From contig NZ_CALSFU010000016.1 in the NCBI RefSeq assembly GCF_943737005.1, forward strand, positions 85,356 to 149,355: a stretch of DNA of 64,000 nt, read 5' to 3'. The DNA comes from Achromobacter sp. Marseille-Q4962 (GTDB lineage Bacteria; Pseudomonadota; Gammaproteobacteria; Burkholderiales; Burkholderiaceae_B). The notes beneath the pieces are model-generated. The model did not search any database, had not been told where the DNA came from, and saw only the letters and a program-made list of their open reading frames with translations. The translations under genes and the position numbers were made by a program. Positions within the stretch are counted from its first letter, which is position 1, and each line of letters starts with the position of its first letter. Positions 1 through 8,075 of the stretch are shown here, in pieces.

Positions 1-653
1 CGCCAGGCGGGCGTGAAATGGGGCAGCGACCAGAGCGCCAGCGCCGCGCTGCCCGCCAGGCACACCAGCCAGAGCGCGAGCCACTGCCGCAGCCAGGCGG
101 CCAGCCCGAACAGCGCCCGGGTCAACGCGCCGTACTCGCCGGGCGGCACGGCCCGGAACACCTGCTCCAGCCGGGGAACGGTGAAAAACGGCACGGCGCA
201 CAGCAGGCACACGGCCACGACGGCCGCCGCCGCGCCCGCCGCCACCGACGCGGCCAGCTCTGCCCGGGCGTTTGCCGCCAGCCGCGCGGCGCGTGCCAGG
301 TCCCGCAGCGCCTGCGGCAGCTCGCCGCCCTCTTCCTGGACGCAGGCAATGAGCTGGCATTCGTTCTGCGGCAAGGTGCCGGCCCAGGCGGCGGACAGAT
401 CGCCGCCCTCTTCCACGTATGCCCGCGCCCAGTGCCCGGACAGGCGCCCGCGCACTGTAGCCGGTCCGTAGCGCCGGGCATCGTCGTCGAGAATGTCGCG
501 CAGGGTCTTGCGGCCCTGGGTGCCTTCGATCAGGTCCGCCAGGTATTCGTAATAGTCGGCCCGCCGCGGGCGAAAGCGCCAGGCGTCCGCCCGCAGCCGG
601 GCCCGGGCGGCCGGCGTCGCAAAAGCCGCCCGAAAAGTCGCCCGCTCAGCCAT
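1..653 (-). CDS. pilR: Type IVb pilus inner-membrane platform protein (PilR/GspF family), 3' end off the window
   Basis: This is the polytopic inner-membrane platform protein of the type IVb pilus machine, which couples the assembly ATPase to pilin polymerisation. About 217 codons are visible, starting at ATG 653; the C-terminus lies beyond the left edge. The reading contains the cytoplasmic GspF-like helical domain, including a stretch reading CVQEEGGELPQALRDLAR (near residues 107-124) that resembles the E-G-G-x-L motif of GspF/PilC. A hydrophobic segment follows near residues 142-162. The start overlaps the end of pilQ by 8 bases, so the two are translationally coupled. The order after pilL-N-O-P-Q matches plasmid R64, where pilR is followed by the prepilin gene pilS. 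The family call is firm; the symbol follows R64 naming. Confidence 0.82.
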   Translation of the reverse strand, partial: MAERATFRAAFATPAARARLRADAWRFRPRRADYYEYLADLIEGTQGRKTLRDILDDDARRYGPATVRGRLSGHWARAYVEEGGDLSAAWAGTLPQNECQLIACVQEEGGELPQALRDLARAARLAANARAELAASVAAGAAAAVVAVCLLCAVPFFTVPRLEQVFRAVPPGEYGALTRALFGLAAWLRQWLALWLVCLAGSAALALWSLPHFTPAW

Positions 654-2364
654 AGTCCGATTCCAGCACGGCGGCGGGCACGCGCAAGCGGTCGGGCAGA
701 TCGAAGCGGCGCGCCAGCGCGCGCGGATCCACCAGGCCCGCCCCTACCTTGAGCAAGGCGCAGTCCAGCGCGGCGACGGCGCCCGCGCCGAGGTCCTGCT
801 TCGCTTCGCGCACCAGCCGCGCGAGGGCCGCGTTGTCGCGCCGCGCCACCAGTTCGAAAAAGCCGTCGAGACGCTCCGGCTCGATCATTTCGGCGGCGAC
901 GCTGCGCCCGCGCACGCCGTTGGCGCCCGGCATCTGCGGGCGCCGGCACGCGGGGCAGCCTTCCGGATTCCGGATTCGCAATGCCGGCACGTCCTGGCCG
1001 CAGGCATCCGCGACACGGGCAAGCCACAGCCGCCAGGCCTGCGTCGCCTCGGGCGCGCGACGCCGCTCCGCAGCGCCCCACAGACTGGAGGCGGGCCGGG
1101 AGCAGGAGGCGCACAGCGTGGGCAGCAGGGTCTGGTAGACCAGCAGCTTGAGCACGCCGGGCGTGGCCAGGAATTCGCGCGGCACGCCGATGGCGTCGGA
1201 AGCCAGCCTTTCGGGTATCAGGAAAGCCGCGCCGGCGTGCGTCGTGGTGTAGAGCCCGACGCCGGAGCCTGCCAGGTCGGCAAAGGCGCGGCCGGTTTCG
1301 CGGTCGCGGATTTCGCCCAGCAGCAGATCGTTCATGGCCGACCGCTTGATGGTCTTCAGCTTGGCCTCGAAGGCCGGCCACGCCGGCTCGGCCAGGCCGC
1401 CCGAGACCGTGTTCTGCAAGGCGTTGCCGATGAGGTACTCGACGGGATCTTCGAGCGTGATCACCTTGCGGCTGGCGGCGATGCCCCGCATCAGCGTCGC
1501 GATGGTGGTGGACTTGCCCGACCCCACCACGCCCGCGAGCACGATGGCGCCGCTTTCGCGCTCGCGGGCGCGCAACAGCGCGGCAACCTGTTCCGGCAGA
1601 TAGCCCAGATCCGCCAGGCCCGGATGCGCGTTCGCGTCCAGGCGCAGGATGCGCAGGCACACCGAGGGGCCGGCATCGGTGGCCAGCGAGGCCCACCTCA
1701 GCACCAGCGGGGCACCGTCGAGCTCGAGCGCGATGCGGCCCTGCTGTTCGATCGCCGGGTCGAAGACCGCGCCGTTGCCGCCGCGCACGTCCATCCAGGC
1801 CACGGCCAGCACTTCCAGCAGCGTGGCGTGCGACAGCCCTTCGAAGCGGTCGGACTTCAGGTACTCGCCGTTGATGGTGTAACGGATTTCGCATTGTTCG
1901 CGGCGCGGGCTGACGTTGATGTGCACGTCGCTCGCGCCCTGCTGCACACCTGCCCGCACGATATCGAGAAACAGCGCCGACAGGGCGGAAGCCCGCTCGG
2001 CCTGGCGCAGCCGGCTCTGCCGTCCCAGGCCCGGCGCGCCGAGCTGGCCGCGCGCCACCATGAGGAGCAGCGTGGCGGGCAGTATGTACCGGGGAGGATC
2101 GGCAAGGCGGTATCCCTGGGCGCGCGCCATGCGTTCGATTTCGTCGGCCTGGTCGCCCACAGCGTATTCGCTCACGGCGAAAACCGCCACTTCGCCGCTC
2201 TCCAGGAGCACGGGGCAGAGCCGCCCGGCCAGCGCGGCCAAGTCGAACTCGCGCGCCAGCGCCCGCAGGAAAGGCGGATTCATGCGCGCGATGTCTTCGG
2301 TGGACTCGAGGCGCGGCACGGATGCCGCCCGCGCCATGCCGGAGACGGGAGAGATGACGGTCAT
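646..2364 (-). CDS. pilQ: Type IVb pilus assembly ATPase PilQ (GspE/VirB11 superfamily)
   Basis: This is the cytoplasmic hexameric ATPase that powers pilus assembly, 572 aa. It has an N-terminal domain, then the ASDVHIN segment typical of GspE-type ATPases, a Walker A motif GVVGSGKST near residues 275-283, an Asp/Walker B region LLGEIRDRET and a TTTHA histidine motif. Two CxxC pairs (CASC and CPAC) in the C-terminal third resemble the tetracysteine zinc site of GspE/PulE. ATG 2364 was chosen because it overlaps the pilP stop as ATGA; the open frame continues upstream but only as an out-of-frame shadow of pilP. In R64 nomenclature PilQ is the ATPase, unlike PilQ of type IVa pili, which is the secretin. 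Confidence 0.88.
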   Translation of the reverse strand: MTVISPVSGMARAASVPRLESTEDIARMNPPFLRALAREFDLAALAGRLCPVLLESGEVAVFAVSEYAVGDQADEIERMARAQGYRLADPPRYILPATLLLMVARGQLGAPGLGRQSRLRQAERASALSALFLDIVRAGVQQGASDVHINVSPRREQCEIRYTINGEYLKSDRFEGLSHATLLEVLAVAWMDVRGGNGAVFDPAIEQQGRIALELDGAPLVLRWASLATDAGPSVCLRILRLDANAHPGLADLGYLPEQVAALLRARERESGAIVLAGVVGSGKSTTIATLMRGIAASRKVITLEDPVEYLIGNALQNTVSGGLAEPAWPAFEAKLKTIKRSAMNDLLLGEIRDRETGRAFADLAGSGVGLYTTTHAGAAFLIPERLASDAIGVPREFLATPGVLKLLVYQTLLPTLCASCSRPASSLWGAAERRRAPEATQAWRLWLARVADACGQDVPALRIRNPEGCPACRRPQMPGANGVRGRSVAAEMIEPERLDGFFELVARRDNAALARLVREAKQDLGAGAVAALDCALLKVGAGLVDPRALARRFDLPDRLRVPAAVLESDYG

Positions 2365-2840
2365 GGGCGGCCCTCCGCCAGATCCAGGCACACCTGGCGC
2401 GATCGCCCTGCGTGCAGCAGGCTCACGCATCCCGCCGTCATGCCCAGCAGCCGATACCCGGCCGCCGCGCCCGCGACGGGATCCGCGCGGCCGGCCTGGA
2501 AGCGCAGCGGGGCTCCGTTGATGAGCACTTCCGCCCGCAGGCGGGGCGCAATGCCGTAAATGGCGGCGAGCCGGATCCGGTCTTCGGCCGCCGCCGGCGC
2601 CGCTTCCGGCAAGCCCTGGCGGGGGCACGCCCCGGACGCCTGGCAACCGGCCAGCGCGGCGGCGGCATCGGCGCGCAGCAGCATGCGGACCGTCTCGGCT
2701 TCGGGCCAGGCGGCGGGCTCGCCGTTGGCGGCGCCGGCCTGCGCGGCCAGGACGGCCGCGAGAATGGCCTGCCGCCCATAGCGGGCCGGCCGCTGCCGCA
2801 GGGACGGCCAGGCGCCGCCCGCGTATTCAGTCGTGTTCAT
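2361..2840 (-). CDS. pilP: Type IVb pilus biogenesis protein PilP
   Basis: This is a 159 aa small pilus accessory protein. An N-terminal stretch near residues 23-40 (RQAILAAVLAAQAGAANG) reads as a signal peptide or membrane anchor. The C-terminal part, about residues 95-155, has the short beta-rich form seen in R64 PilP and in GspC/PilP proteins that touch the secretin. It is identified mostly by position between pilO and pilQ and by size. The start ATG 2840 has a GGAG Shine-Dalgarno about 7 bases upstream and lies inside the end of pilO (14-base overlap). The stop overlaps the pilQ start. The role is likely alignment of inner- and outer-membrane parts of the machine. Sequence similarity alone is weak. 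Confidence 0.7.
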   Translation of the reverse strand: MNTTEYAGGAWPSLRQRPARYGRQAILAAVLAAQAGAANGEPAAWPEAETVRMLLRADAAAALAGCQASGACPRQGLPEAAPAAAEDRIRLAAIYGIAPRLRAEVLINGAPLRFQAGRADPVAGAAAGYRLLGMTAGCVSLLHAGRSRQVCLDLAEGRP

Positions 2841-4119
2841 AAAGGACTCCCTGGAGTTCCGCCGCGAGCATGCTGCTCGCCAGCCCCGCGCGGGCTTGCG
2901 GCTGGATATTCAGGACGAGGCGCGACCAGCGCGCCGATGAAAATGCGCCCGACAGGAGCACGAGCGAGCGCAACGGCCCGTGCAGGCTCACGGTGCGGGC
3001 ACGCAGCTCCGGCGCGCCCGCCGGCCGCGCGATGCCTTCCGCGAACGCCGCGCGGGCGGGCTGCCCCAGGGACACGGACGAAAACGCGGGCGCCAGCGTC
3101 TGCAGCACGCTGGCCACCCGGATGTCGACCTCATGCCCGGAAGGCAAGGCGATAGCGGACAAGGGGCGTTCCCCCGCCGCCAGGCGCCAACTGAGAACGG
3201 CTTCTTCGAGCGGGTTGAATGACAGGTTCCAGCCGGAAGGCCGGCGGGCGGCCAGCCCCTGGTTGGTGGCAAACGGATATGCGCGGGCATAGAACGCCGA
3301 GCAGCGCCACTGCGCATCCATGGCGTCGCAATGCGCGCGCCGCAGCGCCCAGCCTTCGAGCGACAGCGGAACGCCCGCCAGCCCGGCGATCAGCCGGCCG
3401 GGCTCGCTGCCGTCGTGCGCACGAAGCCGCCGCATTGCCTGGGACAGCGCGTCGTCCCAGGCCTGGCGCGCATCGCCCGCCGACGCATCGGCGGCCGGCG
3501 TGCCGGCATCCTCGGGCGCCGGGCGGTTCCATGAATGCCACAGCCAGGGCCCCAGCGCCGAGGCCGCCAGGCAGAGCAGGAAGACGCGCACCGTCCACGG
3601 CAGCTCGCTCCACCGCGACGGCACGGGAATGAGGCGGCAGGCCGCGTCGCCGCCGGCACACAGGCGGGTCCAGACTTCCGCCGGATCGAGGGCGGCGAGA
3701 TCGGGACGCTGCGACAGCAATTGCGCGCGGGCGGATTCGGCCGCCGCCTGGCTCGCATAGAGCCGGTCGCCTGCCGACAGCACGGTGCCGTCGCGCGCGG
3801 CCGCCAGCCAATAGCGGCCATCGGGCAGGCGCAGGATGCAATGGCCGCCCCGCGGATGGCATTGCGCGAACACGAGGGCGGCCGCCTGCGCGGCCTGCCG
3901 CTGGCGCGCGCGCGCCCGCGCCCGTCCGAAGCCGGCCACCGCGGCGGGCGCGCCGCCCAGGGCGTAATGCGTGGCCCGCAGCTGGCGCGCGCGCGCCTTT
4001 GCCAGCGCCGGCGCGTTGGAGCCGATGAGCGCCATCCAGTGCAGGCCGAAGGCCAGCGGACGGCCGGGGCCGGCGCCGATGGCGCAATCGAGTATGGAAA
4101 GGTCGGGCAATCGCTGCAT
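2827..4119 (-). CDS. pilO: Type IVb pilin accessory protein PilO
   Basis: This is a 430 aa bitopic inner-membrane protein of the R64 PilO/PilO2 type (pilin accessory protein). Residues 1-170 form a cytoplasmic domain with an actin-like-domain flavour (SILDCAIGAGPGRPLAFG), then one membrane segment near residues 174-195 (VRVFLLCLAASALGPWLWH), then a periplasmic region rich in short strands. It probably links the cytoplasmic ATPase side to the periplasmic PilP/secretin side. It begins 8 bases after the pilN stop and ends inside pilP, so the genes are co-translated. No catalytic motif is visible, and identification rests on topology, length and gene order. Confidence 0.76.
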   Translation of the reverse strand: MQRLPDLSILDCAIGAGPGRPLAFGLHWMALIGSNAPALAKARARQLRATHYALGGAPAAVAGFGRARARARQRQAAQAAALVFAQCHPRGGHCILRLPDGRYWLAAARDGTVLSAGDRLYASQAAAESARAQLLSQRPDLAALDPAEVWTRLCAGGDAACRLIPVPSRWSELPWTVRVFLLCLAASALGPWLWHSWNRPAPEDAGTPAADASAGDARQAWDDALSQAMRRLRAHDGSEPGRLIAGLAGVPLSLEGWALRRAHCDAMDAQWRCSAFYARAYPFATNQGLAARRPSGWNLSFNPLEEAVLSWRLAAGERPLSAIALPSGHEVDIRVASVLQTLAPAFSSVSLGQPARAAFAEGIARPAGAPELRARTVSLHGPLRSLVLLSGAFSSARWSRLVLNIQPQARAGLASSMLAAELQGVLYEHD

Positions 4120-4127
4120 GGCTGGCC

Positions 4128-5711
4128 TCAGAAGCCTTCCTCGACCTGCGCGGTGACGAGGATGAGCGTGGTGAGCCGGTCGGCCGAGACGCGGTCGCGC
4201 CCACCCGCGACGAGCGGCAGGCCGGGTGCGAGCCGCTGCCTTTCGTGTTCGTCCTGGCGTTGGTCGAAGCCCGAGATGATGACCGGCTGCCCGGAACGCA
4301 GTTCGATCTGCTGGACCGCGCCGCTGCCGTCGATGGCGATCTGCTGCACCTGCACCTGGCTGCCGCGCTCGCCGAAGGTAATGGTCTTGAGCGGCTGGGC
4401 AACGGCGTTGTCGTAGGCCAGGGACAGCAGGATCTGCCCATCTTCCTGGATGTCGGGGAGCAGCGTGATGAAAGAGCCCACGGTTTCTTCTTTCTGGCTG
4501 ATGGAGACCGCCGGCAGCGCCGCCTGCGCACCCCCCGCGGCACTGGCCGCCACCGCCGTGCTCTGGACCTGGTCGATGTACGAAAACGTATTGCGCATGG
4601 CATGCGTGACGGGCCTGCGGTTAAGGGTGAGCATGGGCACTTTGCGATGGCGGACGATGGCGCCCATGGTGCTGAGCGCGGACACCACGGCTCGCGAATC
4701 GGCGAACGGACCGCGGGCTGCCGCGCCCGACAGCGCCGCGGCGCCTTGCGCGGGTGGCGCATGCACGGCCGCCTGCGCGGCCACGCCGGCGGCCGCGTAC
4801 AGGGCGCTCCAGTCGATGCCGCCCGACGCCGAATCCCGCGTCAGCACGGTGATTTCCTCGAACACCAGGCGCACGCGCCGCGTGAGCGCCTTGTTCTCGC
4901 GCGCGAGGAAATGCGCGATGCGTTCGAGCGCCTGCGGCGTATCGGTGACGACGAGCGAAGTCGCGCCCTCAACGTGTTCGCCCACGATGCCCGCGCGGGT
5001 GAGAAAGGGCAGGATCTGCGCCCGCACGATGGCGACGGCATCGCGCTCCCCGCCTGCGAGCGTTGTACTGGATGCATGATCGAAGCCCTCGCCTTCGACG
5101 CTGCCCGAGCGCCCGAGGCGCGCGTCCAGCTTGCTGGAGAGGGACAAGGCGCGCAGGTCGAACACCCGCGTTTCGGTGCGGAAGAATTCCAGCGCATTGC
5201 GCTCATAGCGCCAGTGCACGCCGAAATGCGCCGCCACGGCGTCCAGCAGGTCGGCCAGCGGCAACGAGCCTGCCCGCAGCGCCATGCGCACCGAAGCCGG
5301 CACGGCGAGCCCGGCGTTCTCGGCCAGCCTGGGAAGGAAGAGCTCGAGCGGAAGCAGCGCCTCGGGGCTGACCCGCACCGGCATGCCGGTCGCCGCGCCC
5401 AGGCGCTGCGCGATGACCGGCAGATCGGCGGCGTCGGCAAGCATGAGCGTGGTGGGCACGTTCTCGCGCAGCGCCGCGGGCAGGCTGACCGCACGCGGCA
5501 GGGGCCGGGGCTTGCCCGCCACCCAGGGCAAGGGCACGTCTTGCGCGGCGCGGCGCGCGTCGCGGTCGGCCAGGGATGCGTCGAAAATCCGCTGGCGCTG
5601 CAGCAGATCGCCGGCGCTGCGATGCGCCGCGTCGCGCATGCGCCCGGCCTGTTGCGAAACGGCGCAGCCGCCCAGCAAGCCGCACAGCATGAGCATGGCC
5701 GCACGTCTCAT
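4128..5711 (-). CDS. pilN: Type IVb pilus secretin lipoprotein PilN
   Basis: This is the outer-membrane secretin channel through which the pilus exits, 527 aa. The start MRRAAMLMLCGLLGGC gives a lipobox (LLGGC) with Cys16 as the predicted lipidated residue. An N-domain region covers about residues 100-300, and a C-terminal secretin core includes the strand pair QPVIISGF near residues 480-490 and a terminal LILVTAQVEEGF. The internal ATG 5711 was preferred over the longer open frame because it starts the signal peptide and overlaps the pilL stop as ATGA. The length fits R64 PilN and BfpB (about 550 aa). The lipoprotein signal and secretin core make this the most certain call of the cluster. 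Confidence 0.88.
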   Translation of the reverse strand: MRRAAMLMLCGLLGGCAVSQQAGRMRDAAHRSAGDLLQRQRIFDASLADRDARRAAQDVPLPWVAGKPRPLPRAVSLPAALRENVPTTLMLADAADLPVIAQRLGAATGMPVRVSPEALLPLELFLPRLAENAGLAVPASVRMALRAGSLPLADLLDAVAAHFGVHWRYERNALEFFRTETRVFDLRALSLSSKLDARLGRSGSVEGEGFDHASSTTLAGGERDAVAIVRAQILPFLTRAGIVGEHVEGATSLVVTDTPQALERIAHFLARENKALTRRVRLVFEEITVLTRDSASGGIDWSALYAAAGVAAQAAVHAPPAQGAAALSGAAARGPFADSRAVVSALSTMGAIVRHRKVPMLTLNRRPVTHAMRNTFSYIDQVQSTAVAASAAGGAQAALPAVSISQKEETVGSFITLLPDIQEDGQILLSLAYDNAVAQPLKTITFGERGSQVQVQQIAIDGSGAVQQIELRSGQPVIISGFDQRQDEHERQRLAPGLPLVAGGRDRVSADRLTTLILVTAQVEEGF

Positions 5712-6475
5712 GCCCGGCCTCCGGCGGCATGCGGATGCCGGCTGCAGGGCTGCGCCAGCGGCACGACGCGCAGCACGCGGTTGGAATAGAAGCAGGGCTG
5801 CACGGGCGTGTCGGCATTGAGCGTGGCGTCGAGCAGCTCGCGCACCGCGGATTTGAAATCGCCGCCGAACTCCGCTTCGCCGGCCAGAGGGATGTCGGCA
5901 TCCACGGCCCAATGCTGGGGCTGGAAATGCCAGCCCGCGATCAGCGCCCAGCGCCCCAGGGCTTGGCGCAGGGTGCCGTCGGCGGCCTCGACCCGGAAGA
6001 CGGGCGCGGCGGGCGGAATGGCGGCCGCGGGCGTGGGCACGGCCGCTTCGGCTGCCACGGCCTCGGGAGGCCCGGCGGACTCAGGAATCCCGGATATCTC
6101 GGGGAGGGAAGCCGGGGCCGCGCCGGCGCGGCGCGCCTCGGCCGCCAGGCGGCCGCCGCGGAACCTCAGGCGGCGCCACGGCCCGTCGACAACCACATAG
6201 GGCGTGCGCACCACATACGGCAGCGCGCGCTCGCCCGACTCGTCGGCGCCAAAGATGGCGGGCAGCGGCTGGCCCGGCGCGAACTGCAGCCATGCCTGTC
6301 TGCCGTCGTCGAAAACCTGCAGGGGCGCAACGGCCGGGTCGCCCGACAGGCGCCAGTCGAAATGAAAGACCGCCGACGCGGAACTGGCGCGCCAGGACGC
6401 CGCCGGCCCCGCAGGGGGCAGCGCGCAGGAAACCAGCCCTCCCGCGCCGGCCAGGAAGAATACAAGTCGGACCAT
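5708..6475 (-). CDS. pilL: PilL/TcpQ-type pilus lipoprotein with a VirB9-like N-terminal region
   Basis: This is a 255 aa predicted outer-membrane lipoprotein, with signal MVRLVFFLAGAGGLVSC and lipobox LVSC (Cys17). Residues 37-105 read like VirB9/TrbG/CagX proteins: FHFDWRLSGDPAVAPLQVFD, then DGRQAWLQF, LPAIFG and YVVVDGPWRRLRFRGG. A proline/alanine linker covers about residues 115-155. Residues 158-245 resemble the TcpQ/PilL C-terminal domain (LRQALGRWALIAGWHFQPQH, a single-domain secretin-pilot type fold). It is the first gene visible in the operon and overlaps pilN by ATGA. PilM, which lies between pilL and pilN in R64, is absent. The domain reading is from motif memory and needs a profile search. 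Confidence 0.72.
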   Translation of the reverse strand: MVRLVFFLAGAGGLVSCALPPAGPAASWRASSASAVFHFDWRLSGDPAVAPLQVFDDGRQAWLQFAPGQPLPAIFGADESGERALPYVVRTPYVVVDGPWRRLRFRGGRLAAEARRAGAAPASLPEISGIPESAGPPEAVAAEAAVPTPAAAIPPAAPVFRVEAADGTLRQALGRWALIAGWHFQPQHWAVDADIPLAGEAEFGGDFKSAVRELLDATLNADTPVQPCFYSNRVLRVVPLAQPCSRHPHAAGGRA

Positions 6476-6552
6476 GCCTCGTCGCCAAACAGGAGCGCGC
6501 CAGGAGCGGAGCGCATGGACGGCATGGTGGCCGAGGCGCGGAGCCCTAGCCA

Positions 6553-6576
6553 GACGAACATGTACGAACGGACGAA
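6553..6576. repeat. Three ACGAA direct repeats upstream of the pil operon
   Basis: GACGAA, TACGAA and GACGAA begin at 6553, 6563 and 6571, nearly one helical turn apart, about 80-100 bases upstream of the pilL start. Short in-phase repeats at this position could bind an activator of the pilus operon. No clear sigma-70 promoter was found beside them. Confidence 0.3.
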
Positions 6577-6667
6577 TTCATCCCGCACGGAACAGCCGGG
6601 GCCGATGAGAATGCCCCAAGCTGCGGGGCTTGCCGCCCTGCCGGGTTTTGCCTGGGACGGCCCCGGA

Positions 6668-6692
6668 AGAAAAAACCCGGCAAGAAGCCGGG
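6668..6692 (-). terminator. Rho-independent terminator after the binding-protein gene
   Basis: Stem CCCGGC (6676-6681) and GCCGGG (6687-6692) with loop AAGAA, followed in the minus direction by a run of T (from the A-run at 6671-6675). It lies 26 bases past the stop of the substrate-binding protein gene. Confidence 0.85.
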
Positions 6693-6718
6693 TCGGGAAA
6701 GCAGGCATGGACGGCGGA

Positions 6719-8071
6719 TCAACGCTGGGCGGCGATGCTGCGCGCCTGGGCGGCGGCGTTGTTCAGCGCGGCCATCGGGGGCGTCTTGCCCTCGAAGGCA
6801 TCGTTGAGCTCGCGGTTCAGCACCGGCTCGATGCGGTCGTAGTTGGCCAGGCGGAAGCCGCGGCCGCTGGGCGCGGGATTGCTGCGCATGGAGGCCACGA
6901 CGGACTGCGCGCCGGGCACGCGGTCATAGAAGGACACGTCCGACGCGCGGAAGGCCGCCTCGGTCAGCGGCAGGTAGCCGGTGCGCTGGTGCCATTCGGC
7001 CGCGATGACGGGCTTGGACAGCCAGGCCAGGAATTGCGCGGTGGCCTTTTCCTCGGCCTGGGGATGGCCTTCGAGCGCCCACAGCGCCGCCCCGCTCACG
7101 AAGGGCCGGCCCGGCGTCTTGGTGACCTGGTCGTAGTACGGCAGCGGCGCCACGCCGAACTGCAGCGACTTGGTGTTCAGGAACTGGCCGAAGGCGCCGG
7201 ACGAGCTGGTGAGCACGGCGCATTCGCCCTTGGCGAAGAGCTTGTCGCTGGCGTTGTCGCCGGAATGCGCCATGAACAACAGCGACCGCTTCCAGCTCGC
7301 CATCAGCGAGACATGGCGCATATAAAGCGTGTCGAACTGCAGCGAAGCGGCCCCCGCCGCCGCGGCCTTCTTGCCGGCCGGCGCGGCCAGGCCGTTGTTG
7401 TTGGTCATGAAGAGCTGGTTGTTCACTGGCGCCAGGTTCTCCAGGTGCACGCTGACCTGGTCGCTGGACGCGTAGGGGCAGTCCATGTCGGCCACGTCGC
7501 GCAGCTTGAGCAGCTCGCCCTGCAGCTCGGTCCAGGTGCGCGCCGGCTTCTTGGGATCCAGGCCGGCCTTCTTGTAGGCGGCGGTGTTGTAGAACATCAC
7601 CGGCACTTCGGCCATCCAGGGGAAGGCCAGGATGCGGCCCTTGCTGTCGCGGGTGAAGCTGCTGGTTTCCGGCACGAACCAGTTCAGGTCCTTGATGGGG
7701 TACTTGGCGAGCAGCGAGTAGAGCGGCAGGATGGCTTTGTGCTGCGCCACCACTTCCGGCGAATGGTTGTCGGAAAGCTGCACCAGGTTGGGAGCCTTCT
7801 TGGACTTGACGGCGGCCACCGTCGCGTCTTCGAGATCCTTGGGAGAGGAGAAGGCGCGCAGATTGACGCGCACCTGGTCCTGCTCCTTGTTGTACTGCTT
7901 GGCCAGCTTCTCGAACTCGGCCTTGTTGGCGTCCGGCAGCGTGTACCAGACCTGGATCTCGACCGGCGCCGCGTGCGCCGCTCCCGCCATTGCCATGGCG
8001 GCCCCAAAAACCCATGCCCGCCGGGTGGCGAACATTGCGCGGGCCAAGCCCGCCAATTGCAATTTCTTCAT
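6719..8071 (-). CDS. Orphan ABC transporter substrate-binding protein, UgpB-like
   Basis: This is a 450 aa periplasmic solute-binding protein of the cluster-B family (UgpB/MalE type). The N-terminus from MKKLQLAGLARAMF runs into a signal peptide ending at AHAAPVEIQVWYTL near residue 37. The mature protein carries the usual WMAEVPVMFYNTAAYKKAG motif near residue 160 and GAALWALEGHP near residue 330, both common in UgpB-like proteins. ATG 8071 was chosen over an upstream open frame because it begins the signal. It starts 4 bases after the dadA stop and ends at a strong terminator, so no permease or ATPase gene is linked to it. The substrate is unknown; glycerol-3-phosphate is one possibility by family, but the pairing with dadA is unusual. 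Confidence 0.8.
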   Translation of the reverse strand: MKKLQLAGLARAMFATRRAWVFGAAMAMAGAAHAAPVEIQVWYTLPDANKAEFEKLAKQYNKEQDQVRVNLRAFSSPKDLEDATVAAVKSKKAPNLVQLSDNHSPEVVAQHKAILPLYSLLAKYPIKDLNWFVPETSSFTRDSKGRILAFPWMAEVPVMFYNTAAYKKAGLDPKKPARTWTELQGELLKLRDVADMDCPYASSDQVSVHLENLAPVNNQLFMTNNNGLAAPAGKKAAAAGAASLQFDTLYMRHVSLMASWKRSLLFMAHSGDNASDKLFAKGECAVLTSSSGAFGQFLNTKSLQFGVAPLPYYDQVTKTPGRPFVSGAALWALEGHPQAEEKATAQFLAWLSKPVIAAEWHQRTGYLPLTEAAFRASDVSFYDRVPGAQSVVASMRSNPAPSGRGFRLANYDRIEPVLNRELNDAFEGKTPPMAALNNAAAQARSIAAQR

Positions 8072-8075
8072 AGGT

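Noticed and set aside
122..481. A 119-codon minus frame near the left edge.
   Set aside because: It is out of frame with pilR, whose reading has a clear GspF-like pattern.
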